Source of the DNA: CAJPNN01 sp041844735
GTDB taxonomy: Bacteria > Bacillota > Clostridia > Peptostreptococcales > Anaerovoracaceae
NCBI GenBank assembly: GCA_041844735.1
Contig: JBGZBP010000008.1
Span: 1-64,000 of the forward strand
Direction of reading: 5' to 3'
Length of the DNA: 64,000 bases
Shown here: piece after piece, positions 44,083-54,475 of the stretch
Layout: each line of letters starts with the position of its first letter
Numbering within the stretch: the first letter of the stretch is position 1
Position numbers and translations under genes: made by a program
The notes under the pieces: model-generated
What the model was told of the DNA's origin: nothing
Databases searched by the model: none
The model's input: the letters and a program-made list of their open reading frames with translations, nothing else

Positions 44083-45145
44083 GGTATTGTTGGGCATGAG
44101 CGGCGGTGTCGACAGTTCGGTAGCTTTGTCGATGCTTTTGGAGCAGGGATATGATGTTGAGGGGCTGACGATGAGCCTGTTTGACAAAAAAAAAATATTC
44201 GGAATTATGTCTGAAGAGGAGGCTGCCAAGGAAATTGAATGTGCAAGGAAAGTGGCGGAACATTTCGGAGTGAGACATAGAGTAATGGATTTCAGTAGGG
44301 AATTTTCCTGTGATGTTATGGAACCTTTTATGGAAATATACCATGAGGGAAAAACTCCTAATCCTTGTGTTACTTGCAACAAAAAAATTAAATTCGGAAC
44401 GTTTCTGGAGTATGCCTTAGAAAACGGGTTTGATTATGTGGCAACCGGACACTATGTAAATCGTATATACAATGAAGAAAATGACAGATATCTGCTAAAA
44501 AGAGCCTTCGATGAGAAAAAAGATCAGTCATACTTTTTATACGGGCTTAAACAACATCAAATAAAACATTCTTTGTTTCCGCTTGGGGGTATTGCAAAGG
44601 AAGAAGTAAGAAAAATTGCTGCGGAAAAAGGAATTCAGGTAGCAGAAAAAAAAGACAGTCAGGATATCTGTTTTATAAAAAACGGTGAATATGGGGAGTT
44701 TATTCGCAAGCACTCTACAAGACCTGTCAAAGCCGGAAACTTTGTAAAAAAAGACGGTACGATAGTAGGAAAACATTCAGGGCTGATAAACTATACTATA
44801 GGTCAGAGAAAGGGGCTGGGTATAGCATTGGGAAAACCGATGTTTGTCATAGATAAGGATGTTGAAAAAAATCGAGTCATAATTGGAGAAAACAAGGATT
44901 TATTCAGTAGAGAATTGTCTGTATCGGATTTAAACTGGGTCATATCCGATGTTATGGGTGAAAGAGAGAAAATCCTCTGCAAAATAAGATCGACGCAAAA
45001 TCCCCAGCCGGCAACTCTAATAAATCAAGGCGAAGGAAAGGCTAAGGTGGTATTTGACGAACCGCAGAGAGCTTTTTCGCCGGGACAGTCGGCTGTTTTT
45101 TATAGAGGTGATATTTTAGCAGGTGGAGGAATTATTTTAAAATAG
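44075..45145 (+). CDS. mnmA: tRNA 2-thiouridine(34) synthase
   Basis: Thiolates U34 of Lys, Glu and Gln tRNAs. The 356-residue protein has the PP-loop GMSGGVDSSVA (about residues 7-17), the first catalytic cysteine in NPCVTCN (about 98-101), KDQSYFL and the second cysteine in DSQDICFI (about 199). ATG 44075 lies eight bases inside coaC after GGAGGG. Confidence 0.96.
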   Translation: MSRVLLGMSGGVDSSVALSMLLEQGYDVEGLTMSLFDKKKIFGIMSEEEAAKEIECARKVAEHFGVRHRVMDFSREFSCDVMEPFMEIYHEGKTPNPCVTCNKKIKFGTFLEYALENGFDYVATGHYVNRIYNEENDRYLLKRAFDEKKDQSYFLYGLKQHQIKHSLFPLGGIAKEEVRKIAAEKGIQVAEKKDSQDICFIKNGEYGEFIRKHSTRPVKAGNFVKKDGTIVGKHSGLINYTIGQRKGLGIALGKPMFVIDKDVEKNRVIIGENKDLFSRELSVSDLNWVISDVMGEREKILCKIRSTQNPQPATLINQGEGKAKVVFDEPQRAFSPGQSAVFYRGDILAGGGIILK

Positions 45146-45196
45146 TGTACAAAGTTTTTAATTGCTTTTACAATCAAGAAAGAAGAGGGACAAGTT

Positions 45197-46222
45197 ATGA
45201 TTATTGCAATCGACGGCATGGGCGGAGATAATGCACCGCTGGAAATAGTTAAGGGTGCAGTGCTTGCCGGCAGAGAAGTTGAAAATCACAAAATTTGTAT
45301 TGTAGGTCCGGAGGAGACAATAAGAAAAGAGCTGGATAAGTACGAATATGATAAGGAAAAAATTATCATAAGAAATGCAACAGAGGTAATAGAAAATTGC
45401 GATGCCCCCGTTAAGGCAATCAGAACCAAGAAAGATTCATCCATGGTGTCGGGTATAAGGATGGTAAAGGATAAAGAAGCTGATATTTTTATATCTGCCG
45501 GAAATACAGGAGCACTTATGGCAGGAAGTCTCTTGATATTGGACAGGATAAAAGGCATTGAAAGACCGGCTATTGCCAGTTCATATCCTATTTTAGATAC
45601 TAAAAATCCCGGAGTCTCACTGATGGTTGATTCGGGTGCAAATTCGGAATGCAAAGCAACAAACTTTTTGGAATTTGCAATCATGGGGAGCATTTATATG
45701 GAAAAAGTTCTGGGAATCAATGAACCAAGAGTGGGCCTTGTAAACATAGGATCCGAGGAAATAAAGGGAACAGCTGTCATTAAAGAAGCGCATCAACTTT
45801 TAAAGGAGAGCAAACTTAATTTTTTGGGAAATGTGGAAGCGAGGGATGTCCCACATGGAGCGGTAGATGTCGTTGTGTGTGACGGATTCGTAGGAAATGT
45901 CATATTGAAATTGACAGAGGGTTTGGCAAAGCAAATATCAAGTCTCATAAAATCTAAATTTACAGAGGGATTTATTGCCAAACTTGGTGCAGCATTGCTG
46001 TACGGAAAGATGAAGGACATAAAGAAAATGTTTGATTACTCCGAATACGGCGGTGCTCCCATTTTGGGTGTAAGGGGTGCCGTTGTAAAAACTCACGGTT
46101 CTGCAAATGCGAATGCAGTGAAAAATACTATTTTAAAAGGCATAGTGTATGCAGAGAAAGATGTAGTATCATTGATAGAAGAGTCGGCGGAAAAATTGGG
46201 GGATATAAAGACAGGTGTTTAG
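45197..46222 (+). CDS. plsX: Phosphate acyltransferase PlsX
   Basis: Makes acyl-phosphate from acyl-ACP, the donor for glycerolipid synthesis by PlsY (also in this window, at 52685). The 341-residue protein begins IIAIDGMGGDNAPLE, with SAGNTGALMAGSL near residue 96. It overlaps rnc directly. The fab genes and acpP, often found between plsX and rnc in Firmicutes, are absent here. Confidence 0.96.
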   Translation: MIIAIDGMGGDNAPLEIVKGAVLAGREVENHKICIVGPEETIRKELDKYEYDKEKIIIRNATEVIENCDAPVKAIRTKKDSSMVSGIRMVKDKEADIFISAGNTGALMAGSLLILDRIKGIERPAIASSYPILDTKNPGVSLMVDSGANSECKATNFLEFAIMGSIYMEKVLGINEPRVGLVNIGSEEIKGTAVIKEAHQLLKESKLNFLGNVEARDVPHGAVDVVVCDGFVGNVILKLTEGLAKQISSLIKSKFTEGFIAKLGAALLYGKMKDIKKMFDYSEYGGAPILGVRGAVVKTHGSANANAVKNTILKGIVYAEKDVVSLIEESAEKLGDIKTGV

Positions 46223-46898
46223 AACAGAGCTACTAGAAGAAAAATTGAAATATAAATTCCAAAATCCCGTTTATTTGACCGAGGCCCTTACACACAGTTC
46301 ATATGTAGGTAGCACTAACAATGAAAGGTTGGAATTTCTTGGAGATGCAGTTTTGGATATCATTGTCAGTGAGTATATTTTTCGTAAAAAAAATCTTGAC
46401 GAAGGCAAGTTGACAAAAATAAGGGCATTGGTGGTCTGCGAAGAATCCTTGGCGAATGTGGGGAACAGTATTCAATTGGGCAAATTCTTAAAAATGGGAG
46501 CCGGAGAAGAAAAGAGCGGAGGCAGACACAAAAAATCCATCATTGCCGATGCTATGGAAGCCGTTATAGGAGCTGTTTTTATTGATGCAGATCTTGAGAC
46601 TGCAAGATCGGTTGTTTTAGATTTGTTTGAGAAAAGGATACAGCAGGTGATTGACGGTAAGGTTTATTCCGATTACAAATCGAGGCTTCAGGAACTTGTG
46701 CAGGAAAAGAACCCTGCGGGAGGACTGCCGATGTATTCTGTAGAAAAAGAAGACGGCCCCGACCACGATAAGGTTTTTCATGTGATAGTAAGATATGCAG
46801 GCAAGACAATAGGACGGGGAAAGGGAGCAAATAAAAAATCTGCGGAGCAGGATGCGGCAAAAAACGCATTAATTTTAGGAGGTACAGATGTATTTTGA
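46215..46898 (+). CDS. rnc: Ribonuclease III
   Basis: Cuts double-stranded RNA in rRNA and mRNA processing. The 227-residue protein has the signature NERLEFLGDAVLD (about residues 36-48), a second acidic site (KSIIADAMEAVIGA) and a C-terminal double-stranded RNA-binding domain. The start is GTG at 46215, inside the last codons of plsX; the end overlaps smc by 11 bases. Confidence 0.95.
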   Translation: MFRTELLEEKLKYKFQNPVYLTEALTHSSYVGSTNNERLEFLGDAVLDIIVSEYIFRKKNLDEGKLTKIRALVVCEESLANVGNSIQLGKFLKMGAGEEKSGGRHKKSIIADAMEAVIGAVFIDADLETARSVVLDLFEKRIQQVIDGKVYSDYKSRLQELVQEKNPAGGLPMYSVEKEDGPDHDKVFHVIVRYAGKTIGRGKGANKKSAEQDAAKNALILGGTDVF

Positions 46899-49800
46899 GA
46901 AAATATATATGCATGGATTCAAGTCATTTGCAGATCCTGTAACTATAGATTTTAATGAGGGGATCACTTGTATTGTGGGGCCGAACGGCAGCGGAAAGAG
47001 CAATATAAGCGATGCCATCAGATGGGTTTTGGGGGAGCAGAGCCCCAAGATGCTGCGAGGCGGAAAAATGGAAGAGGTCATTTTTGCAGGTACGGAGACA
47101 AGGAAATCCAGAGGAATGGCGGAAGTGACTCTTGTTATAGATAATACTACCGGTATACTACCGATCGACTATCAAAAAGTTGCCATTACGAGAAGAATGT
47201 ATCGTTCGGGTGAGGGAGAGTATTTTATAAATGGAAACCACTGTAGACTCAGAGATATAAGAGAGCTGATAATGGATACAGGAATAGGTGTGGATGGATA
47301 TTCTCTTATAGGACAGGGGAAAATTTCCGATATTGTTTCCAGTAAGCCTGAATCCAGACGAGAAATATTTGAGGAAGCTGCCGGTATAGTCAAATATAGA
47401 ACAAAGAAATATGATGCAGAGCGAAAATTGGATAATTCCATGCAAAATATGGACAGAGTTACCGATATAATAAATGAAATTGAGGGGAGAATCGGTGGAC
47501 TTAAGACGGATAGTGAAAAAGCTAAGGAATATTTGGAGCTTAAAAACAGATACGATAAACTGGAAATAAATATTACATTAAAGACGATAGAAGATACAGA
47601 CATAAAAAACGAATATTTAAAAGATGATATACTTCAGTTGTCCGGTAGGCTGTCGCAAGCCAGGGAAGATAAGGATGAACTGAATCATGACCTTTTGAAG
47701 GCAAAGGATAAGAATTTTGAAACGGAAAGTCTCATAAGTGAAAACAATGTAAAATCAATCGCTGCCAGAGATACATTGGCTAATTTAGTCAAGGATAGCG
47801 AGTTGACGAGAGAAAAAATTGAGGGGTTTTCGAGGCAGAAGTCAGGTATTGAAAAGCAGACGGAGTCTTATAGAGAAAAACTTTCTAAGGAGGAAACTGA
47901 TGAAAAATCTTTAATGGAGAGATTGGAGGTTTATACTTTAGAAAAGGAGAAACTGGATAAGGAACTAAATGACAGTATAACTGAATACGAACTGAAAAAT
48001 CAGACGGCGAATGATGCAATTATTTCTATTGATGACAGTAGAAATAAGATTTTTGAGTTGCAAACCGGAATAAGCTCGAAAAAGAGTGAGATTTCAGGCA
48101 TTCAGAACATGAAAGAAAGCCTTGTAGCCAGACGGAAGGAACTTGAAGAGGAAATAACATCTCAAGAAGAAAATTTGAACTTGAAAGAGTTTGAGAATAT
48201 AAAAGAATTGAAAAAAAATCACGACGAAGAGATTCAAAAATTGAATCAGGAGATCGAACATTTTGAGTCGAACAAGAGATTGATAGAAAATGACATTTTT
48301 AAATTGGAACAGAAACAGAGGGAGAACTCTATTGTAATTGAGGGGGCAAAATCAAGAAAGAGAACATTGGAAGAACTGGAACAATCATATGAAGGTTACG
48401 GCCACGGGGTCAAATTTATAATGTCGGCAGGAATCTCGGGAGTTTACGGTACGGTCGCCGATGTGATATCTGTTGATAAGGATAAGCAGTTGGCAGTGGA
48501 AACGGCACTGGGATATGGGCTACAGAATATAGTATGTGAAAATGATTCCGTTGCAAAATCATCAATAAAAATATTGAAAGAAAAAAGAGCGGGCAGGCTG
48601 ACGTTCTTACCTCTTAAAAGCATGAAGGGATCACCTGTTTCCGAGAATGTATCGATGCAGAGCGGGTTCATAGGGGTAGGTAGTGATTGTGTAAAATTTG
48701 AAGAGAAATATAGACCTGTTATAGAATATCTGCTTGGGAAAGTTGCTATAGTAAATGATATTGATACAGCTGTCAAAATGAGTAAAAAATATAGAGGTTT
48801 TTCGAGATTTGTAACTCTGGACGGTGAAGTGGTAAGCTCGTCGGGTGCTATGACAGGAGGAAATCTTAAGACAAACAAGGGAGGTTTGCTGACACGAAAA
48901 GCGGAGCTTTCAGAGTTGACTCATAAGATTTCAGAGAAAGAAAGAGAAAATAAGGAGCTGTTTTCAAGGCTTGAAGGGCGGAGAAAAGAGTTTCAGGAAA
49001 CGGTTCTAAAGAGCGAAAAAGCTGTAGATGAAAGACGGAATCTTGAAGAAAATATTGAACAGGTTAACAGAGACTTGCTGATTATAGAGACAAGGAACAA
49101 GGAACTCGAAATTTCCTATGAGAAGAAGAAGTCCGAAATAGAGAAAATAATTCATCAGCTGAACGAATCTGACGGTATGATAGCCGAGATAGAAAAAGAA
49201 GTGGTTTCTCGTGAATCTGAAATGAAAATATTACTTGAGGAAGCGGAAAACAGACAGATTGAAAATGAGAAAATAAAAGATGATTTAAGAGAATTTGCTG
49301 AGGTTATTACTCGCAGAAGAGTTGCACTTTCCAAGATAACTGCAGAATATGAAGCTGTTAATACTTCTTTGAGGGCGGTAAGGGATCGTATAGAAGAGTA
49401 TACAAAAGAAATAGAAATCAACGAAGATGTGCTTTGTTCAATTAATGAAAATGAGAAATTGATGTCGGATCAAGTCAGGGAACTTTCGATGAAAATAAGT
49501 ATGTCGGAGTTGGAAATCGAGAATATCTGTAAATATGAAGAAGAGCTTGTAGAAGAACGGGCGGAAACCAGAGATTTAATTGAAAAGCTTGAACAGAAGA
49601 TTTCATTGCTCGAAAATGATATCAACGGGTTCAGCGGTCAAAAATATGAGCTGGAAATAAAGCAGGCAAAGCAGGAAACCGTGCTTGAGAATTTAAAAAA
49701 CAAGCTTTGGGAAGAATTTGAAATTTCATATGTACAGGCTGTAGAATATAAAGACAGGCAGATTGATTTGAAGGAGGCACAAAAAGAAGTAAAGCATCTG

Positions 49801-50424
49801 AAATCCAGGTTGAAAGCGATAGGAAATGTCAATCTCGGATCAATAGAAGAATATGAAGATGTCAGGAAAAGATATGATTTTCTTGTTGCTCAGAGAGACG
49901 ATTTGGAAAATGCAATGAAGAGCTTGAAAGATATAATATCTCAGATGGACAGGAATATTAAGAAAAATTTCAGTGAAAGTTTTGCAAGTATACAGAAGAA
50001 CTTTGATGAGACATTCAGTGAACTTTTCGGAGGAGGAGTCGCAAAATTGACATTGGAGGATGAATCCAGACCGTTGGAATGTAATATTGAAATCACGGCA
50101 CAGCCACCGGGTAAAAAACTTCAAAATATAAATTTGATGTCGGGAGGAGAAAAAACGATGACTGCAATAGCTTTGATGTTTGCAGTGCTCAAGTCAAAAC
50201 CGACACCGTTTTGTGTTTTGGATGAGGTGGAGGCAGCTCTTGATGATGCCAACATCGAGCGATTTGCCAAGTATTTAAAAACATTTAAGGATATACAATT
50301 TGCCTTGGTAACACACCAAAAAGTGACCATGGAGCATGGAGATTCGTTGTTCGGAGTGACCATGCCGGAGCATGGTATATCCAAGGTGTTATCGCTTAAA
50401 TTGGGTGATGAGTTTGAAATCTGA
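46888..50424 (+). CDS. smc: Chromosome segregation protein SMC
   Basis: A condensin ATPase that compacts and separates chromosomes. The 1178-residue protein has Walker A GPNGSGKS (residues 31-38), two long coiled-coil arms, a hinge (about residues 500-660, with GYGHGVKF and GAMTGG) and the C-terminal MSGGEK signature and CVLDEVEAALDD Walker B. It sits between rnc and ftsY, the classic Gram-positive order. Confidence 0.97.
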   Translation: MYFEKIYMHGFKSFADPVTIDFNEGITCIVGPNGSGKSNISDAIRWVLGEQSPKMLRGGKMEEVIFAGTETRKSRGMAEVTLVIDNTTGILPIDYQKVAITRRMYRSGEGEYFINGNHCRLRDIRELIMDTGIGVDGYSLIGQGKISDIVSSKPESRREIFEEAAGIVKYRTKKYDAERKLDNSMQNMDRVTDIINEIEGRIGGLKTDSEKAKEYLELKNRYDKLEINITLKTIEDTDIKNEYLKDDILQLSGRLSQAREDKDELNHDLLKAKDKNFETESLISENNVKSIAARDTLANLVKDSELTREKIEGFSRQKSGIEKQTESYREKLSKEETDEKSLMERLEVYTLEKEKLDKELNDSITEYELKNQTANDAIISIDDSRNKIFELQTGISSKKSEISGIQNMKESLVARRKELEEEITSQEENLNLKEFENIKELKKNHDEEIQKLNQEIEHFESNKRLIENDIFKLEQKQRENSIVIEGAKSRKRTLEELEQSYEGYGHGVKFIMSAGISGVYGTVADVISVDKDKQLAVETALGYGLQNIVCENDSVAKSSIKILKEKRAGRLTFLPLKSMKGSPVSENVSMQSGFIGVGSDCVKFEEKYRPVIEYLLGKVAIVNDIDTAVKMSKKYRGFSRFVTLDGEVVSSSGAMTGGNLKTNKGGLLTRKAELSELTHKISEKERENKELFSRLEGRRKEFQETVLKSEKAVDERRNLEENIEQVNRDLLIIETRNKELEISYEKKKSEIEKIIHQLNESDGMIAEIEKEVVSRESEMKILLEEAENRQIENEKIKDDLREFAEVITRRRVALSKITAEYEAVNTSLRAVRDRIEEYTKEIEINEDVLCSINENEKLMSDQVRELSMKISMSELEIENICKYEEELVEERAETRDLIEKLEQKISLLENDINGFSGQKYELEIKQAKQETVLENLKNKLWEEFEISYVQAVEYKDRQIDLKEAQKEVKHLKSRLKAIGNVNLGSIEEYEDVRKRYDFLVAQRDDLENAMKSLKDIISQMDRNIKKNFSESFASIQKNFDETFSELFGGGVAKLTLEDESRPLECNIEITAQPPGKKLQNINLMSGGEKTMTAIALMFAVLKSKPTPFCVLDEVEAALDDANIERFAKYLKTFKDIQFALVTHQKVTMEHGDSLFGVTMPEHGISKVLSLKLGDEFEI

Positions 50425-50443
50425 TAATGAGGAGTGAACAAAT

Positions 50444-51346
50444 ATGGGATTTTTAGATAGAGAAAAAAAATCTTTTTTCGGGAAGCTTCAGGAAAAAATA
50501 CAAGATGTTATTCTAATGCGTCCTGAAATAGATGAAAACACATTGGATGAACTGGAAGAAGTTTTGATTACATCGGACATAGGTATGGATACCACAATGA
50601 AGATAACGGATACCTTAAGGCATGATATTAAAAAAATGAGGCTTACGGGTGTGGATGAAGTACAAAACAGAATGAAAGAAATTATTAAAGATTTAATAAA
50701 TAAAGGCGAAGGAAAACACAAACTGTCCGACAGTTATCCTCTGATAATCCTTATGGTGGGAGTAAACGGCGGCGGCAAGACCACTACAATTGCCAAATTG
50801 ACGGGAAGATACCTTAAGGAAGGGAAAACTGTTTTGTTGGCGGCGGCAGATACATTTAGGGCAGCAGCAGCGGAGCAGTTAAAGGTATGGGGAGACAGAG
50901 CAGGCGTTAATGTAATAAAACATCAGGAAGGGGCGGATCCGGCTGCAGTTATATATGATGCGGTTCAGGCGGCAAAAGCCAGGAATATTGATGTTCTGAT
51001 ATGTGACACGGCAGGACGACTTCAAAACAAAAAAAACCTCATGCTTGAACTGGAAAAAATGAGCAAAATAATAACCAATGAATTCCCCGAGGCTACGAGA
51101 GAAACTCTTTTAGTGTTGGATGCCACTACCGGCAAAAACGCGGTTTCACAGGCGGAGGAGTTCGGAAGCATTGCGGAAATAACAGGGATAGTAATCACAA
51201 AGCTTGACGGCACTGCAAAAGGAGGCATAGCTATTACTATTTCGGATGAATATGAACTGCCGATTAAATTGATAGGCGTTGGTGAAAAAATGGAAGATTT
51301 AAAAGACTTTGATCCTGTTGAATTCGCTGACAGTATTTTTGAATAA
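50444..51346 (+). CDS. ftsY: Signal recognition particle receptor FtsY
   Basis: Receives SRP-ribosome complexes at the membrane. The 300-residue protein has only a very short segment before the NG domain and no long acidic A domain. It shows GVNGGGKTTTIAKL (about residues 104-117), DTFRAAAAEQL, CDTAGRLQNK and TKLDGTAKGG. GAGGAGTG precedes the ATG. Confidence 0.96.
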   Translation: MGFLDREKKSFFGKLQEKIQDVILMRPEIDENTLDELEEVLITSDIGMDTTMKITDTLRHDIKKMRLTGVDEVQNRMKEIIKDLINKGEGKHKLSDSYPLIILMVGVNGGGKTTTIAKLTGRYLKEGKTVLLAAADTFRAAAAEQLKVWGDRAGVNVIKHQEGADPAAVIYDAVQAAKARNIDVLICDTAGRLQNKKNLMLELEKMSKIITNEFPEATRETLLVLDATTGKNAVSQAEEFGSIAEITGIVITKLDGTAKGGIAITISDEYELPIKLIGVGEKMEDLKDFDPVEFADSIFE

Positions 51347-51359
51347 GGAGGAATGCAAC

Positions 51360-52682
51360 ATGGCAAAGCCGATTGTCGCTGTAGTGGGCAGACCTAATGT
51401 AGGCAAATCCACATTTTTTAATAAGATTGTAGGCAGAAGGGTTTCGATAGTTGAAGATACCCCGGGAGTAACAAGAGATAGGATATATGCGGAGGCGGAG
51501 TGGAAAGGCATTACTTTCGCTCTGGTCGATACCGGAGGAATAGAGCCTGATTCGGATGACGTGATACTGTCACAGATGAGGGAACAGGCGCAGCTGGCAA
51601 TGGAAATGGCGGATGTGATACTTTTCATGCTGGACGGAAGAGACGGTATTACAAATTCCGACAGGGAAGTTGCAAACATGCTGATGAGAACGGGGAAAGA
51701 TGTTATTCCTGTGGTGAACAAGGTGGATTCACCCAATTTGCATGACGTGATATATGATTTTTACGAACTTGGGCTTGGTGAACCCATTTGCATATCCGCA
51801 GCCAATATGTTAAACCTGGGTGACGTTCTGGATAGAGTAGTTGAAAATTTCATCGGTGTGCCTATGGATGACGATGATGATATAACAAAAATTGCGGTAA
51901 TTGGAAAACCTAATGTCGGTAAAAGCTCTTTAGTAAATGCATTGGTCGGAGAGAAAAGGGTAATAGTGAGTAACATTGCAGGAACAACAAGGGATTCTAT
52001 AGATACGCCTTTCAGGTGGAATAATGAAGACTATATTCTGATAGATACGGCAGGTATAAGACGTAGAAGCAAGGTGTACGGGGATATAGAAAGATACAGT
52101 GTTATAAGGGCAATCGCCGCAATCGAAAGATGTGATGTTTGCCTTTTGATGATTGATGCAACAGAGGGCGTTACAGACCAGGACAAAAAAATAGCAGGAC
52201 TGGCACATGAAGCAGGCAAGGGTATTGTAGTCGTGGTAAATAAGTGGGATTTACTGACAAAGGAAACCAATACCATGGCAGAGTTTAAAAAAAGAGTCCA
52301 AAATGAACTCATTTTTATGAATTATGCCCCGATAATATTCATATCCGTACTGACCAAGCAAAGAATAGGACAGGTAATGGAGAATGCTGAATATGTAGCA
52401 CAGAGCAGGAGTTTGCGTGTTTCGACCGGACAGCTGAACGGACTGATAGAAGATGCTATAATGATGAATCCGCCACCTAGTGATAAGGGTAAGAGATTGA
52501 AAATATATTATGTGAGTCAGGTAGGAATAAAGCCGCCTCTATTTTCATTCAAAGTCAATTCAAGGGATCTTGTACATTTTTCATATTCAAGGTATCTTGA
52601 GAATAAAATCAGAGATGCATTCGGATTTGACGGCACATCGGTTAAATTTGTATTTAGAGAAAAAAATGAGAAGCAGGTGTAA
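51360..52682 (+). CDS. der: Ribosome-assembly GTPase Der (EngA)
   Basis: A double GTPase needed for 50S subunit assembly. The 440-residue protein has two G domains, each with its own P-loop (GRPNVGKST near residue 10, GKPNVGKSS near 184), DTGG and DTAG switch motifs, NKVD and NKWD, and a C-terminal KH-like domain. ATG 51360 follows AAGGAGGAATG; the upstream frame overlaps ftsY and is not used. Confidence 0.97.
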   Translation: MAKPIVAVVGRPNVGKSTFFNKIVGRRVSIVEDTPGVTRDRIYAEAEWKGITFALVDTGGIEPDSDDVILSQMREQAQLAMEMADVILFMLDGRDGITNSDREVANMLMRTGKDVIPVVNKVDSPNLHDVIYDFYELGLGEPICISAANMLNLGDVLDRVVENFIGVPMDDDDDITKIAVIGKPNVGKSSLVNALVGEKRVIVSNIAGTTRDSIDTPFRWNNEDYILIDTAGIRRRSKVYGDIERYSVIRAIAAIERCDVCLLMIDATEGVTDQDKKIAGLAHEAGKGIVVVVNKWDLLTKETNTMAEFKKRVQNELIFMNYAPIIFISVLTKQRIGQVMENAEYVAQSRSLRVSTGQLNGLIEDAIMMNPPPSDKGKRLKIYYVSQVGIKPPLFSFKVNSRDLVHFSYSRYLENKIRDAFGFDGTSVKFVFREKNEKQV

Positions 52683-52684
52683 TT

Positions 52685-53296
52685 ATGTGTTATTTAAATG
52701 CATGTGGTATTCAGTGGTATGTAGCAGTACTGGCAGCGTTATGCGGGTATGCAATGGGCAATATTTCTCCTGCCACTATACTGGGCAAAATTAAGAATGT
52801 AGATATAAGAAAAGAGGGAAGCGGAAATCCCGGAACAACCAATGTTTTGAGAGTACTTGGGAAAAAATATGCTGTAATAACACTGCTTGTTGATATTTTA
52901 AAAGGTGTGGTTGCTGTCATTTTGGGAAAACTTCTATTTGGCGACATTGTCGGAATGATTGCGGGTTTGTTCGCGTTTATTGGGCATGTATTTCCTGTGA
53001 TCTTCAAATTCAAAGGTGGAAAGGGAGTAGCTACAGCTCTTGGGATTGTTTTAACCGTAAGCTGGCAAATCGGACTTGCGGTTTTAGGTATAGCGTTGTT
53101 CTTTATGATTATCACAAGGACGGTCTCGGCAGGATCTGTTGCAGGAGCGATTGTATTTCCTGTAATAATTTATTTCAATCATCCGGAGCTTACAGTGTGG
53201 GCTGTACTGATGGCACTTATAGTTTTGGTGAGGCATAGGGAAAATATAAAGAGGTTGATGTCGGGGACAGAATCCAAAATCAGTTTTAAAAAATGA
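52685..53296 (+). CDS. plsY: Glycerol-3-phosphate acyltransferase PlsY
   Basis: A membrane enzyme transferring the acyl group from acyl-phosphate (made by PlsX) to glycerol-3-phosphate. The 203-residue protein has about five membrane segments, GSGNPGTTNVLR (about residues 44-55), KGGKGVAT and the late RHRENIKRL. It starts two bases after der. Together with gpsA it links lipid head-group supply and acylation. Confidence 0.95.
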   Translation: MCYLNACGIQWYVAVLAALCGYAMGNISPATILGKIKNVDIRKEGSGNPGTTNVLRVLGKKYAVITLLVDILKGVVAVILGKLLFGDIVGMIAGLFAFIGHVFPVIFKFKGGKGVATALGIVLTVSWQIGLAVLGIALFFMIITRTVSAGSVAGAIVFPVIIYFNHPELTVWAVLMALIVLVRHRENIKRLMSGTESKISFKK

Positions 53297-53368
53297 CGGT
53301 ATGATTAAAATCATGAAGCTGACACGATTCATGGAAATATACAGGAAGTTGAGAGGAGATTTCGTCTA

Positions 53369-54361
53369 ATGAAAAAGATTGCTTTTATAGGAGCAGGAAG
53401 TTGGGGGACGGCATTGGCAATAAGCCTGAGTAATAAAGGCCATTCGGTTTCCATGTGGGATATTGATGAAGAGCATGTTAAGGATATGCAGCAAAACAGG
53501 GAGAACAGAAAATATTTACCGGAAATAAAATTCGGAGATAATTTAAAAGTATTTAAGGATATTCCTGAGGCTGTATCGGGAGCGGAGATTGTGGTTTTCG
53601 CAGCTCCGGCACAAAGATTCAGAACTGCTTTACAATCCACAGTGAAATACATATCAAGTGAAGCAACGATAGTAAATGTAGCAAAAGGAATAGAGCAGAA
53701 AACTTTGATGAGAATGTCGGAAATAGCAAAAGAAGTAATGCCGGCAATAAAATATGTCGTGCTTTCGGGACCTTCGCATGCCGAAGAGGTTGGAAGAAGA
53801 CTTCCCACTACCGTGGTATGTGCGTCTGAGGACATGCAGCTTGCAAAGGAAATGCAGGACGTATTTATGACAGACAGCCTGAGAGTTTATACGAACGATG
53901 ATGTCGTGGGAGTGGAACTTGGGGGAGCACTTAAGAATATAATAGCATTGGGTGCCGGAATATCTGATGGAATGGGATATGGAGATAACGCAAAGGCAGC
54001 TTTGATGACACGAGGGATGGCTGAAATGAGCAGGCTGGGCGAGAAGCTCGGTGCAAAGGAAGAAACCTTTGCCGGACTTACGGGCATGGGAGATTTGATA
54101 GTAACATGTACCAGTATGCATAGCCGAAACAGAAGATGCGGCATTATGATAGGTGAAGGCATCTCTCCGGATGAAGCCGTGAAAAAGGTGGGCATGGTGG
54201 TAGAAGGCATGTTTACAGCCCAGGCGGCATATGAACTGGCTAAACAGGTTAATGTCGAAATGCCTATAACCGAAGCTATATTTGAGATGATAAACGGCAA
54301 TATAGATCCGAGAAAAGCGGTACACGACCTTATGACAAGAAGCAAAAAAAATGAGAATTGA
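53369..54361 (+). CDS. gpsA: Glycerol-3-phosphate dehydrogenase [NAD(P)+]
   Basis: Reduces dihydroxyacetone phosphate to the glycerol-3-phosphate used by PlsY. The 330-residue protein has GAGSWGTALA (about residues 7-16), LSGPSHAEEV, the catalytic lysine in GGALKNIIALGAG and the GDLIVTC segment. AGAGGAG site. The 72 bases before it hold no feature I can support. It ends the long plus-strand run. Confidence 0.96.
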   Translation: MKKIAFIGAGSWGTALAISLSNKGHSVSMWDIDEEHVKDMQQNRENRKYLPEIKFGDNLKVFKDIPEAVSGAEIVVFAAPAQRFRTALQSTVKYISSEATIVNVAKGIEQKTLMRMSEIAKEVMPAIKYVVLSGPSHAEEVGRRLPTTVVCASEDMQLAKEMQDVFMTDSLRVYTNDDVVGVELGGALKNIIALGAGISDGMGYGDNAKAALMTRGMAEMSRLGEKLGAKEETFAGLTGMGDLIVTCTSMHSRNRRCGIMIGEGISPDEAVKKVGMVVEGMFTAQAAYELAKQVNVEMPITEAIFEMINGNIDPRKAVHDLMTRSKKNEN

Positions 54362-54407
54362 ATTATAACACATGAGCAATAGGGATTGCAAAACGAGAAA
54401 AAGAAAA

Positions 54408-54475
54408 GACATCCGGTCAATTTGTTCTGCTAAAAGAGCAACAAATAGGGATGTCCTTTTATTTTTATTTTTTGT
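54408..54475. terminator. Bidirectional terminator between gpsA and nhaC
   Basis: GACATC (54408-54413) pairs with GATGTC (54450-54455), and inner ATTTGTT pairs with AACAAAT. Plus-strand T tracts follow on the right, and an A/G-rich tract on the left gives T tracts on the minus strand. The flanking genes converge here. Confidence 0.85.

Noticed and set aside
53654..54412. Minus-strand frame of 252 codons
   Set aside because: It lies antisense to gpsA, rich in Cys, His and Tyr in an unnatural pattern, with no ribosome binding site.
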